A stretch of DNA of 64,000 nucleotides, from the NCBI RefSeq assembly GCF_025947225.1, contig NZ_CP110005.1:124001-188000 (forward strand), in the 5' to 3' direction. Each line of letters opens with the position of its first letter. Position 1 is the stretch's first letter. The notes beneath the pieces are model-generated. The model saw nothing but the letters and a program-made list of their open reading frames with translations. It had not been told where the DNA came from and made no database searches. Both the position numbers and the translations under genes were made by a program. Below, piece after piece: positions 34,777 through 43,250 of the stretch. This stretch comes from Flavobacterium sp. N2270. Its GTDB lineage: Bacteria; Bacteroidota; Bacteroidia; Flavobacteriales; Flavobacteriaceae.

Positions 34777-35461
34777 TTAAGATTTGGATTTTATATTTAA
34801 ATTCGGCTAACATCCAATCCGATTCATTATCAATATCCTGAACCAATAATTCATTTAAAACAACGGTTCCTGTTTTATCCGTTAACAATGCTTTCTTTTT
34901 TAATACCTGTTCACAGTTCATAAAATAGAATTGTCCTACATCATGATAGGAAATTTCTAAATCTTGAGAACGTGTTAAAGCAAACTCTGGATAAAAAAAA
35001 GAAAGTTTTTCTTCTTGCAACCTTAGCGCTCTTTGAATAGGAAATGAAAAAGGAACAACTGGAAATACAGTATCCAAAAAATTTTGCTGTAAAACCGTAA
35101 AAGCTTCTTGTAAGGAAGCTATTTGAATTAAAGGAGCACATGAGTAAATACAACAGGCATAATCAAAATTTTTACCTTGCTTTTTATAATTTATTAATGT
35201 CTCCTCAATAACATCGTAAGTAGTAGCAAAATCATCACTATTCTTTTCACTTCTCAAAAAAGGTACTTTGGCACCATACTTTAATGCAATTGAAGCAATT
35301 TCATCGTCATCAGTAGAAACCATAACCTCATCAAACAAATTACTATTAATAGCAGCCTCAATAGAATAAGCAATAATTGGCTTCCCTAAAAAAAATTTAA
35401 TATTTTTTCTAGGTATCCTTTTACTGCCTCCACGTGCTGGTATAATAGCTATATTAGGCAT
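34763..35461 (-). CDS. pseF: Pseudaminic acid cytidylyltransferase
   Basis: Activates pseudaminic acid with CTP to CMP-Pse. The 232-residue protein begins MPNIAIIPARGGSKRIPRKN, the CMP-sugar synthetase nucleotide loop, and continues with STDDDEIA and the acceptor-region motifs CCIYSCAPLI, FSFPIQRAL and HDVGQFYFMN. The YACCIYSCAPL and FPIQRAL variants are those of PseF rather than NeuA. An in-frame TTG at 35473 could extend it by four residues; the ATG at 35461 is preferred and overlaps pseC by 8 bases. A second cytidylyltransferase of a different subgroup is at 42552-43250. Confidence 0.9.
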   Translation of the reverse strand: MPNIAIIPARGGSKRIPRKNIKFFLGKPIIAYSIEAAINSNLFDEVMVSTDDDEIASIALKYGAKVPFLRSEKNSDDFATTYDVIEETLINYKKQGKNFDYACCIYSCAPLIQIASLQEAFTVLQQNFLDTVFPVVPFSFPIQRALRLQEEKLSFFYPEFALTRSQDLEISYHDVGQFYFMNCEQVLKKKALLTDKTGTVVLNELLVQDIDNESDWMLAEFKYKIQILNEKI

Positions 35462-36644
35462 AGTACTTTTCAATTATTTGAATTACAAAATCTTGTTCTT
35501 CATCGGTCAACGTAGGGTACATAGGTAAGCTGATGCATTGCTTATAATAAGTTTCTACTTGAGGAAAATCATTTTCTTTCCAACCCAACTCTTGATAATA
35601 AGGCATTAAATGACAAGGAATATAATGAATTTGTGCATGTATATTATTTGCCTTTAAATGATTATAAAGTCCTAAGCGATCTATTACTTCTATTATGTAC
35701 AAATGATATGCATGCCCTTCAATATATCCAGATTGTCCTTTAATATATTCTTTATGCAAAAAAGACTTTTCGTATTTCTTTGCAATCGATTTTCTTCTTT
35801 CAATTCCTTCATCTGCTCTAGCAAGTTGGCTAATACCTAATGCCGCTTGAAAATCGGTAAAACGATAATTAAAACCTAATTCTTGCATTTCCATGTACCA
35901 ACCAGGATAACCTTCTCCTTTTGAAGTTGTTATACCATTTGCTAATGCTACTGAATTTTTAAAAAGAGAGGCGTCACGTGTAATTCCATGTGTACGCAAT
36001 GCTAATAATTTATGATACAATTTTTCGTCATTAGTCGTAATCATACCTCCTTCTCCAGTAGCTATATGCTTAACCGGATGAAAAGAAAAAATAGCCAAAT
36101 CGGCAAAATTTCCATTTCCACAATTTTGTTTATTATTTAAGCTATCTATAAAATAGCCTCCTGGTGCATGACAAGCATCTTCAATAATCCATAAATTGTA
36201 TTTTTTCGCTAATGCTTTCAAAGCTTCTAAATTAACAGGTGCTCCTGCAAAATCAACAGGAATAATTCCTTTATAAGTTCCTTTTGGGGAAGCTTCTAGA
36301 AGTTTTTCAACCTTATTTAAATCTAACAAATAGCTTTGAGAATCAACATCTGAAAAAACAACTTCCCCACCACAATAACGAATACAGTTTGCAGAAGCTG
36401 CAAACGTTAATGGAGTGGTAATTACCTTATCTCCTTCAGAAACACCTAATACCATTGCTGATAAATGCAAGGCAGCTGTTCCATTTGAAACTGCAACGGC
36501 ATAGTTACATCCAATATATTGTGCAAATGCTTCTTCAAAAGCTAAAATAGTGGGTCCTTGCGTTAAATAATCTCCTTTCAGAGCTTCTGTAACAGCTTGG
36601 ATATCTTCTTGGGTTATATTTTGTTTTCCGTAAGGTATCATCAA
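35454..36644 (-). CDS. pseC: UDP-4-amino-4,6-dideoxy-N-acetyl-beta-L-altrosamine transaminase
   Basis: A PLP-dependent DegT/DnrJ/EryC1 aminotransferase, 396 residues, second step of the Pse pathway. It starts MMIPYGKQNITQEDIQAV, the usual PseC N-terminus, with LTQGPTILAFEEAFA, AVSNGTAALHLSAMV, EDACHAPGGYF and the PLP lysine in FSFHPVKHIATGEGG (about residue 195). WYMEMQELGFNYRFTDFQAAL follows as in all PseC enzymes. It abuts pseB (36644/36645) and overlaps pseF. Confidence 0.94.
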   Translation of the reverse strand: MMIPYGKQNITQEDIQAVTEALKGDYLTQGPTILAFEEAFAQYIGCNYAVAVSNGTAALHLSAMVLGVSEGDKVITTPLTFAASANCIRYCGGEVVFSDVDSQSYLLDLNKVEKLLEASPKGTYKGIIPVDFAGAPVNLEALKALAKKYNLWIIEDACHAPGGYFIDSLNNKQNCGNGNFADLAIFSFHPVKHIATGEGGMITTNDEKLYHKLLALRTHGITRDASLFKNSVALANGITTSKGEGYPGWYMEMQELGFNYRFTDFQAALGISQLARADEGIERRKSIAKKYEKSFLHKEYIKGQSGYIEGHAYHLYIIEVIDRLGLYNHLKANNIHAQIHYIPCHLMPYYQELGWKENDFPQVETYYKQCISLPMYPTLTDEEQDFVIQIIEKYYA

Positions 36645-37658
36645 TTATTTTTCTTGAAAATCTGTATACAAATGTTCTTTAATAAGTAAGCGTAAAGATT
36701 CTACAGTTTCCCACTCCGTATTTTCTCCTGAAGTATAACTGAAGCCTTGAGGAACTAATTGAGCATTGAAATGTTTTTTATATTCTTCTAAATTCCAATT
36801 GGTTACTTGGGGTAAAATTACAAAATACTTACCTAAATCATAAGTTGTAAAAGAATCTGAAGCGGTGATCATTTCTTCATGTATTTTTTCTCCAGGTCTA
36901 ATTCCTATTATTTTATGTTCACAAGATGGCCCAATAGCTTGAGCTACATCCATAATTTTATACGATGGAATTTTAGGCACGAATAACTCGCCACCCCAAG
37001 CACTATCTAAGGCATGTAAAACCATATCTACTCCGCCTTGTAATGAAATATTAAATCTCGTCATTGATGGCTCGGTGATGGGCAAAACTCCCTCTTCTCT
37101 TTTATCCATAAAAAATGGAATTACAGATCCATTTGACCCCATAACATTTCCATAACGAACAACAGAAAATTTAATATCTTGTTTACCTTTTATATTATTT
37201 GCTGCGATAAATAATTTATCCGAAGTAAGTTTTGTGGCACCATATAAATTGATAGGCGCACAGGCTTTATCTGTAGACAAGGCTACTACCTTGGTTACAT
37301 CACTAGCTAAACTTGCTTTAATGACATTTTCGGCACCTCCTATATTTGTTTTTACACATTCATCTGGGTTATATTCTGCTATATGAACGTGTTTCATTGC
37401 CGCAGCATGGATAACATAATCTATTCCGTTAAAAGCACGCTTTAATCGTTCTAAATCTCTAACATCACCAATAAAATAGCGAATAGCAGGATATTCTTTA
37501 TCCGAAAACTCTTGTGCCATTTGATACTGCTTTTGTTCATCCCTTGAGTATATGACTAATCGTTTTACATCCGGCCATTTTTTCAAAATAGTCTTGGTTA
37601 ATTCTTTGCCTAAAGAACCTGTTCCTCCTGTAATTAATATGGATTTATTACTTAACAT
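36645..37658 (-). CDS. pseB: UDP-N-acetylglucosamine 4,6-dehydratase (inverting)
   Basis: First enzyme of pseudaminic acid synthesis: C4 oxidation, dehydration and C5 inversion of UDP-GlcNAc. The 337-residue SDR carries ILITGGTGSLGKELTK (residues 7-22), IYSRDEQKQYQMAQEF, AAAMKHVHIAEYNP and the catalytic STDKACAPINLYGATK with the Thr-Asp-Lys triad and YxxxK. YSRDE and KHV..AEYNP are PseB hallmarks. It is the first of the tightly packed pseB-pseC-pseF group and lies 2 bases from the end of the 473-residue GT-B gene. Confidence 0.95.
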   Translation of the reverse strand: MLSNKSILITGGTGSLGKELTKTILKKWPDVKRLVIYSRDEQKQYQMAQEFSDKEYPAIRYFIGDVRDLERLKRAFNGIDYVIHAAAMKHVHIAEYNPDECVKTNIGGAENVIKASLASDVTKVVALSTDKACAPINLYGATKLTSDKLFIAANNIKGKQDIKFSVVRYGNVMGSNGSVIPFFMDKREEGVLPITEPSMTRFNISLQGGVDMVLHALDSAWGGELFVPKIPSYKIMDVAQAIGPSCEHKIIGIRPGEKIHEEMITASDSFTTYDLGKYFVILPQVTNWNLEEYKKHFNAQLVPQGFSYTSGENTEWETVESLRLLIKEHLYTDFQEK

Positions 37659-37660
37659 TT

Positions 37661-39082
37661 TTATTTTAAATTTTTTATTATCTGCTCGGCAAATAGTTTC
37701 CCATATTTACCTTCATTTTTATATTCACATAGATGTAAAACAAGAGCATTACTTGTATTTTTTATACTATTCTTATCTTTAGAAAACGCTTTCAATTGTT
37801 CAAAAAAAGCATCCCAGTTTTTAACATTATTCAATAAATCACTATTATTTAAATCTTCTAAATGCTTAAACCCATAACTTACATCCCTCAAAAAAGAATC
37901 AAATTTTTTATCATCTGATAAGTTCTCAGTTATATTAATATGCGGTTTATTTAACATGGACGCATCTAACAAAGTCGTAGAACTGGTGGCAACTACTAAA
38001 TCAGAATAATGAAATGTACTTACCCAATTTTCAAGCATTTGTTTATCCATAAAACGGTATTTCTGCTTGCTTGATGTTTGAACTTCGCTTTGAATTTTTA
38101 TTCGATTATCTATATCTTTAAATTTTGGTATATAAGTTGAAAAATCTTTAATAGGATGTGGTCGTACTAAAATTTGGAACGCATCCAACAATCCTTCTGT
38201 AGAGGCCAATTTACAAAATTTCAAGCAAACATCAATCTCCGAAGTTATAAATAAAGGCGACCCCAAAGTATACAACAGCAACGGCAATTCTTCATTTAAA
38301 CCGTATTGATTATAAAACACCTTTTTATCCATAAGAAAATCAGGATTTGAAAACACATCATATTGAGGAGTTCCAAAAACAAAATTCTTAGTTTTTAAAG
38401 TGTAAGGGTAGTATTTATTCAACTCTTGTATTCGAACAGAAGACCACACTCCATAATAATCAGATGTATATAGCATTCTCGATTTAGTGGTAATATTGTC
38501 CCAAGAAGGAATGATGCTTACAATCGAAACATTCATTTTTTTAGCTTCAATCGCTACTAAAGGCTCCTCTACCCAAAAAGGATTTAAAACCATTAAATAA
38601 TCCAATGAAGTATCTTTTAAATCTGAGGCTAGAAAAGGATTTCTTTCGCTAACCTGAACACTTTTAAAAACAAGCCATTCCATTAAAAAATGCAAATGAA
38701 GTAACGATACCAACTTTCCTAAAAAAAGTAGAAACTTTAATTTAGCTGTTTTCTTTGTTTTATACTTAATATTGATTGCAATACTTTTTGCATCTAAAGC
38801 ATACATCCAAGCATATTCATTAATTCTCCTTAAATAACTAGTCCAATTTGGCAAAGGTTTAAGCTCGGGAAATGGTTTTACACTAACATTTTCTATTGTC
38901 CAATCGTTAGGGTTCGAAACAAAAGATTTTGCCCATATCTCTACAGTAAATTCTTTTGTCAATGTACCTAAAAAAGTAGAATGTTGCAACATCCTATCGG
39001 TAAATACTGAAGTTGTTAGTATAAGTAATTTCTTTTTTTTCAATTCTAAAATTTTATAATTCTTGCATTTTAATAAACTCAT
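37661..39082 (-). CDS. Uncharacterised GT-B-fold protein (paralogue B)
   Basis: A 473-residue cytoplasmic protein related to the 463-residue protein at 28014-29405 along its length. Shared blocks are the start of the first domain (LLILTTSVFTDRML), IIPSWDNITTKSRM, SDYYGVWSS, FVFGTPQYDVF, LVRPHPIKDFS and VVATSSTTLLDASMLNKPH. The basic helical insertion is also conserved. No known family is recognised with certainty. The first ATG (39082) makes it overlap the ABC transporter gene by 29 bases; a TTG 14 codons in (before KKKKLLILTT) is an alternative start. Located between the ABC transporter and pseB, so a role in adding or handling a nonulosonic acid is inferred. Confidence 0.58.
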   Translation of the reverse strand: MSLLKCKNYKILELKKKKLLILTTSVFTDRMLQHSTFLGTLTKEFTVEIWAKSFVSNPNDWTIENVSVKPFPELKPLPNWTSYLRRINEYAWMYALDAKSIAINIKYKTKKTAKLKFLLFLGKLVSLLHLHFLMEWLVFKSVQVSERNPFLASDLKDTSLDYLMVLNPFWVEEPLVAIEAKKMNVSIVSIIPSWDNITTKSRMLYTSDYYGVWSSVRIQELNKYYPYTLKTKNFVFGTPQYDVFSNPDFLMDKKVFYNQYGLNEELPLLLYTLGSPLFITSEIDVCLKFCKLASTEGLLDAFQILVRPHPIKDFSTYIPKFKDIDNRIKIQSEVQTSSKQKYRFMDKQMLENWVSTFHYSDLVVATSSTTLLDASMLNKPHINITENLSDDKKFDSFLRDVSYGFKHLEDLNNSDLLNNVKNWDAFFEQLKAFSKDKNSIKNTSNALVLHLCEYKNEGKYGKLFAEQIIKNLK

Positions 39083-40850
39083 TCATCCTAGAGGAATTAT
39101 TATTTATTAATTCATCATAGCTTCCACTTTCAATTATTATTCCTCCTTCAATTACATTAATTATGTCAGAGTTTTTAATAGTAGATAATCTATGCGCAAT
39201 AACAATAATTGTAATTTTACCATTTAATTCTTCCAGACTTTCAATAATACTTTTTTCTGTTTCAGAATCCAACGCACTAGTAGCTTCATCCAATATTAAA
39301 ATTTTAGGATTACGATATAATTCTCTTGCAATCGCTATACGTTGCTTTTGCCCACCAGAAAGAGAAACACCTCTATCACCAACATCTCTGTTTAAATCAT
39401 TATCATTTTTAATAATCTCATCTAAATGACTCATTTTTATAGCATTCCATAAACGAGAATAATCTTGCTCTTTGTTATAATCCCAGGAAGTGATATTATT
39501 TAGTATTGTATCACTAAAAATTACAGATTCTTGTGCAATATAACCAATTTTTGAACGCCAATCTTTTAAATTAATTTCACTTAAGTCAATACCATCAATA
39601 CTCACATTTCCCGAATTGGGCTTTAACAAACCTGTTATAATATTAATTAATGTGCTTTTACCACTTCCACTTTTACCTACAAAAGCGACTGTTTTATTTA
39701 ATGGAATTTCTAAATTAATAGAATCTAGATTTTTAATCATAGAATCATTAGAATACTTAAAATCTATATCCTTTAAAATTATTGATTTTGAAAAATCAAC
39801 TTTTTTCACTCCTGCACTATCCTCTTGATTTTCAATTAAACTAGATTCTAATTGAATAACTGAATTTGTACTTCCTATTTGCCCTAAAAAATTATTCCAA
39901 GTAGATTGAGAAGATAAAAAATAATTGGTAGAACGGTAAAACAACACCAATAACATTAAAACTACGGATGTTTCTATTTTAATTACAGATACAGAAACAT
40001 AAACAATAAGCAATACTAATAAAAGTACTGCAGGCTCTTGAATTGCAAGAACAAAATTGGTTCTAATATCTTTTTGAATTTTTAACCTTCTAATGTTAAC
40101 AACGGTTTGTTTTAAAAAATCATTAAGATGATAAAAATTATTTGTTGATTTTAAATATTTGTAAGATTGAATAAACTGAATTAATAAGCTATTAAATTTT
40201 GAGTTAGACGAAGTTATTTCTTTTGAAATATTTTTAATTTTTACATTTAACTTTTTAAAACCTAAATAATATATCATTCCGAAAAATAATATTATAAAAG
40301 TAAATTTATATTCTATGAAAAGAATGATAATTATAAATGAAATACCTGTAAATATGGTTACTAAATAGTTAGAAAAATATATAAATCCAGAAACCATATT
40401 TTCTACTTCTAAAGTAAAAGTACTAGACAATTTTCCTGTTTCTCGCTTAGTATAATTTGTGTATTCTAAGCCAGATAAATTTTTAATCATATTTTTCCTT
40501 ATATCCAGTAAAAACTTACTTGAGTAAAACAACTTAAAATAACCTGTTACAAACTTAAAAACTGCCTTAAAAAGAAATAGTACAACAAAAATTGTTACTA
40601 AATTATTTATGGTATAATCAATAGAAAAAAAAGTTAACACATCGCTTACAATAGGAAAATTAGTAGCTTCTAATTTTGGTTTATTTTCTAGAATACTTTG
40701 TAAAATAGGAAAAATCATGCTTACTCCTATACTTTCTAAAACCCCTGTTAGGAAAGAAAGACATACAATAAATAGCATCCCAAATTTTACATATTTAAAA
40801 TAAAATTTAATGATCCTTAATCGACCTGAAAGATTCCCAATTAAATCCAT
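39054..40850 (-). CDS. ABC transporter, permease-ATPase fusion (PglK/MsbA-like)
   Basis: A 598-residue half-transporter: six TM helices (about 20-320) followed by an ATPase domain with Walker A FVGKSGSGKSTLINII (about 395), Q-loop GYIAQES, signature SLSGGQKQRIAIAREL (about 500), Walker B ILILDEATSALD and IVIAHRLSTI. The general architecture suits lipid-linked oligosaccharide flippases such as PglK as well as MsbA-type lipid exporters. In a locus containing PglC/D/E/F homologues the PglK comparison is attractive, but Wzx is also encoded at the window end. It overlaps asnB by one base (40850) and the GT-B gene by 29. Confidence 0.85.
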   Translation of the reverse strand: MDLIGNLSGRLRIIKFYFKYVKFGMLFIVCLSFLTGVLESIGVSMIFPILQSILENKPKLEATNFPIVSDVLTFFSIDYTINNLVTIFVVLFLFKAVFKFVTGYFKLFYSSKFLLDIRKNMIKNLSGLEYTNYTKRETGKLSSTFTLEVENMVSGFIYFSNYLVTIFTGISFIIIILFIEYKFTFIILFFGMIYYLGFKKLNVKIKNISKEITSSNSKFNSLLIQFIQSYKYLKSTNNFYHLNDFLKQTVVNIRRLKIQKDIRTNFVLAIQEPAVLLLVLLIVYVSVSVIKIETSVVLMLLVLFYRSTNYFLSSQSTWNNFLGQIGSTNSVIQLESSLIENQEDSAGVKKVDFSKSIILKDIDFKYSNDSMIKNLDSINLEIPLNKTVAFVGKSGSGKSTLINIITGLLKPNSGNVSIDGIDLSEINLKDWRSKIGYIAQESVIFSDTILNNITSWDYNKEQDYSRLWNAIKMSHLDEIIKNDNDLNRDVGDRGVSLSGGQKQRIAIARELYRNPKILILDEATSALDSETEKSIIESLEELNGKITIIVIAHRLSTIKNSDIINVIEGGIIIESGSYDELINNNSSRMNEFIKMQEL

Positions 40851-42547
40851 TATCCTATCGCATTCAAATTAATCCACTGCCAAAGATAAAAACTATTATC
40901 TTGACTTCCATTTTTATATGCATTCCATAAAGCTAATACTTTTTCTTTTTGCACAAAGTTACCATTAGAAAATTCTACTATTTTCTCATCTACATAAGCA
41001 TGTAGCTCATGAGCCATCCATTCTCTTTGCGGAGTTTGCAGAGGTCTTTTAGGAGCTAAAGCTACTTCGTTACCCAACAACTCTTTAACAATTTCACGCA
41101 ACATCCATTTTCCTTGTCCATGCTTTATTTTCATATTGCTTGATTGTGCAAAAGCTAATTCCACTAATCGATAATCTAAAAATGGCTCTCTTAACTCTGT
41201 CCCATGCAACATACTTATTCGATCATTAAAACGCAACGCCCTTGGTATTTTAGTGTAAAATAAATCTCTATACTGCAGGTTTTGCAAATCATTATCAAAA
41301 GGCTTTTCATATACTTCTTTCTCAGCAAATCCTTTAAACTCTTCGGTTAAAACTTCTGGCCTAACAGGTGCTGTTTTCGTTCCTTGAATGGTAAATCCTG
41401 AATTGGTTTGATAATAATCATATCCTGCCCAAGCCTCATCCATGCCTTGACCGTCTAGTAACACTAAGATTCCTTTTGCTCTCGCTTTTGCAAATATTTG
41501 ATGATACGCCAAAGTAGGAAAACCACCAAAAGGTTCTTCTTGAAGCGCAGCAATTTCCGCAATCAGTTTAGGCACTTCTTCTGCCTCTAACAAACATTTA
41601 TTTAAAGGATTCTTTGTTTTTTCTAACATTAATTCTACCCAATGCAATTCATCATAACGCTCATCATTGGTATAAAATGTAAAAGCTTCTATTGTTTTAT
41701 TATCTGGAAATTCTTGATTTACTAAAGCCAATAACGCTGAAGAATCTAAACCTCCACTTATATTAAATCCAACAGGAACATCTGCTCTAAAACGCAAACG
41801 AATACTGTCTTGTAATAATTCTAAATATTTTATTTTTAGCTCTTTTTCAGCCAATTGAGGTGTATTTTTTATATGATTTACGAAGTCGTACCATTTTACT
41901 GGTTCTACTTTTTTTTGAGCATGTAAATCATATTCAAAATAATGTCCTGCAGGTAATTGATGAATATTTTCCCAAAAAGTTTCATTTGGCAATCCATAAG
42001 TTCCAAAACTTAAATAATTAGCCCAAACTTTTTTATTTTTTATTTTTTCAACACCCGCTGCAAATAGTGTTTTTATTTCACTAGCAAAAAATAAAGTGTC
42101 GTTCTTAAAAGCATAGTAAAAAGGTTTTACTCCAAAACGATCTCTGGCTGCAAACATTTTTTGTTCTTTGGTGTCCCAAATTGCAAAAGAAAACATTCCG
42201 TTTAAATCATTCAACATTGTTTTTCCTTTCTTTTGAAAAAGCGCCAACAAAACTTCTGTATCTGAAGATGTTTTAAAAGAATAATCAAACAGCTGTTCTT
42301 TTAACTCTAAGTAATTATATATTTCGCCGTTAAAAACAAGTATAAATCTACCATCTGAAGAAACCATAGGTTGATCTGCTTCAGAACTTAAATCAATAAT
42401 AGACAATCTATTATGACCTAAAAACACATTTTCACCTATCCATTTATGGGTTGCATCGGGTCCTCGATGACGTTGTGCAAACAACATTTCGTTTATACAT
42501 TCATTTCCATTAGGTAAAGAACCTATTATCCCTACAATTCCACACAT
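40850..42547 (-). CDS. Asparagine synthetase (glutamine-hydrolysing) homologue
   Basis: A 565-residue AsnB-type amidotransferase. The N-terminal glutaminase domain begins MCGIVGIIG, leaving Cys2 as nucleophile after Met removal, with RHRGPDATH, HNRLSIIDLS and FNGEIYNY. The C-terminal synthetase domain has the PP-loop GFNISGGLDSSALLAL (about residue 265). Within polysaccharide loci AsnB homologues are thought to form amides on uronic acids or other sugar acids; asparagine itself need not be the product. One-base overlap with the ABC transporter and a 4-base gap to the upstream cytidylyltransferase place it in the nonulosonic acid operon. Confidence 0.88.
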   Translation of the reverse strand: MCGIVGIIGSLPNGNECINEMLFAQRHRGPDATHKWIGENVFLGHNRLSIIDLSSEADQPMVSSDGRFILVFNGEIYNYLELKEQLFDYSFKTSSDTEVLLALFQKKGKTMLNDLNGMFSFAIWDTKEQKMFAARDRFGVKPFYYAFKNDTLFFASEIKTLFAAGVEKIKNKKVWANYLSFGTYGLPNETFWENIHQLPAGHYFEYDLHAQKKVEPVKWYDFVNHIKNTPQLAEKELKIKYLELLQDSIRLRFRADVPVGFNISGGLDSSALLALVNQEFPDNKTIEAFTFYTNDERYDELHWVELMLEKTKNPLNKCLLEAEEVPKLIAEIAALQEEPFGGFPTLAYHQIFAKARAKGILVLLDGQGMDEAWAGYDYYQTNSGFTIQGTKTAPVRPEVLTEEFKGFAEKEVYEKPFDNDLQNLQYRDLFYTKIPRALRFNDRISMLHGTELREPFLDYRLVELAFAQSSNMKIKHGQGKWMLREIVKELLGNEVALAPKRPLQTPQREWMAHELHAYVDEKIVEFSNGNFVQKEKVLALWNAYKNGSQDNSFYLWQWINLNAIG

Positions 42548-42551
42548 AGTA

Positions 42552-43250
42552 TTACATTCTTAACTGAAGTACTTTTGCTTCAGCTATTTCCCAATCTTTT
42601 AAAGTATCAATATTACAAAAATAAGCAGGATCACTCTCTATATAACTAATAGATGCACCATAAAAGGAATGTTTCTCTTTAATTACAGCTGTTTTAGTAA
42701 TATAAATGCTTCCGTCTCTAAAAAAAGAAACGGGCAAATCTTGTCTTCTTTTAATAATTTCTTTTTCACCGGTGGCGATATCTAAAGTTCCGTTTTTATT
42801 TTCTAAAAAAGTCCAATGCGGATTATATTCGTGAGGCACTTGTAAAACACTAAGCAAACAATCTGTTTTTTGATTAATGAATTTCTCAATTGCCTCATCA
42901 ATAAATCCTTCTTTTCTAAATGGAGAAGTTGGTTGCAATAAACAAACCGCATCGTAAAAAACTCCCTTCAATTCAAAAAACTGCAAAGCATGAGCAACCA
43001 CATCAATTGAAGACGCACTATCTACAGCCAGTTCAGCTGGTCTTTTAAAAGGAACAGACAAACCTATATTTTCAGCCACTTGTATTATCTCATCATCATC
43101 AGTTGATAAAACTAAATCCGTAATAAACTTAGACGCATTTGCAGCTTCAACCGTATATGCCAACAAAGGCTTGCCATTTAGTAATTTAATATTTTTACCA
43201 GGAACACCTTTGCTTCCTCCTCTTGCAGTTATAAGCCCCAATACTCTCAT
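42552..43250 (-). CDS. CMP-legionaminate/neuraminate synthase family cytidylyltransferase
   Basis: A 232-residue CMP-sugar synthetase. ITARGGSKGVPGKNIKLL (residues 7-24) is the CTP loop, followed by STDDDEIIQVA, LLQPTSPFR and an RRQDLPVSFFRDGSIYI block near residue 165-185. RRQD and DGSIY place it in the NeuA/LegF subgroup, distinct from PseF at 34763. With LegG- and LegI-type genes upstream, LegF (CMP-Leg5Ac7Ac synthase) or NeuA is expected. TAATG overlap with the epimerase gene indicates coupling. Confidence 0.85.
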   Translation of the reverse strand: MRVLGLITARGGSKGVPGKNIKLLNGKPLLAYTVEAANASKFITDLVLSTDDDEIIQVAENIGLSVPFKRPAELAVDSASSIDVVAHALQFFELKGVFYDAVCLLQPTSPFRKEGFIDEAIEKFINQKTDCLLSVLQVPHEYNPHWTFLENKNGTLDIATGEKEIIKRRQDLPVSFFRDGSIYITKTAVIKEKHSFYGASISYIESDPAYFCNIDTLKDWEIAEAKVLQLRM

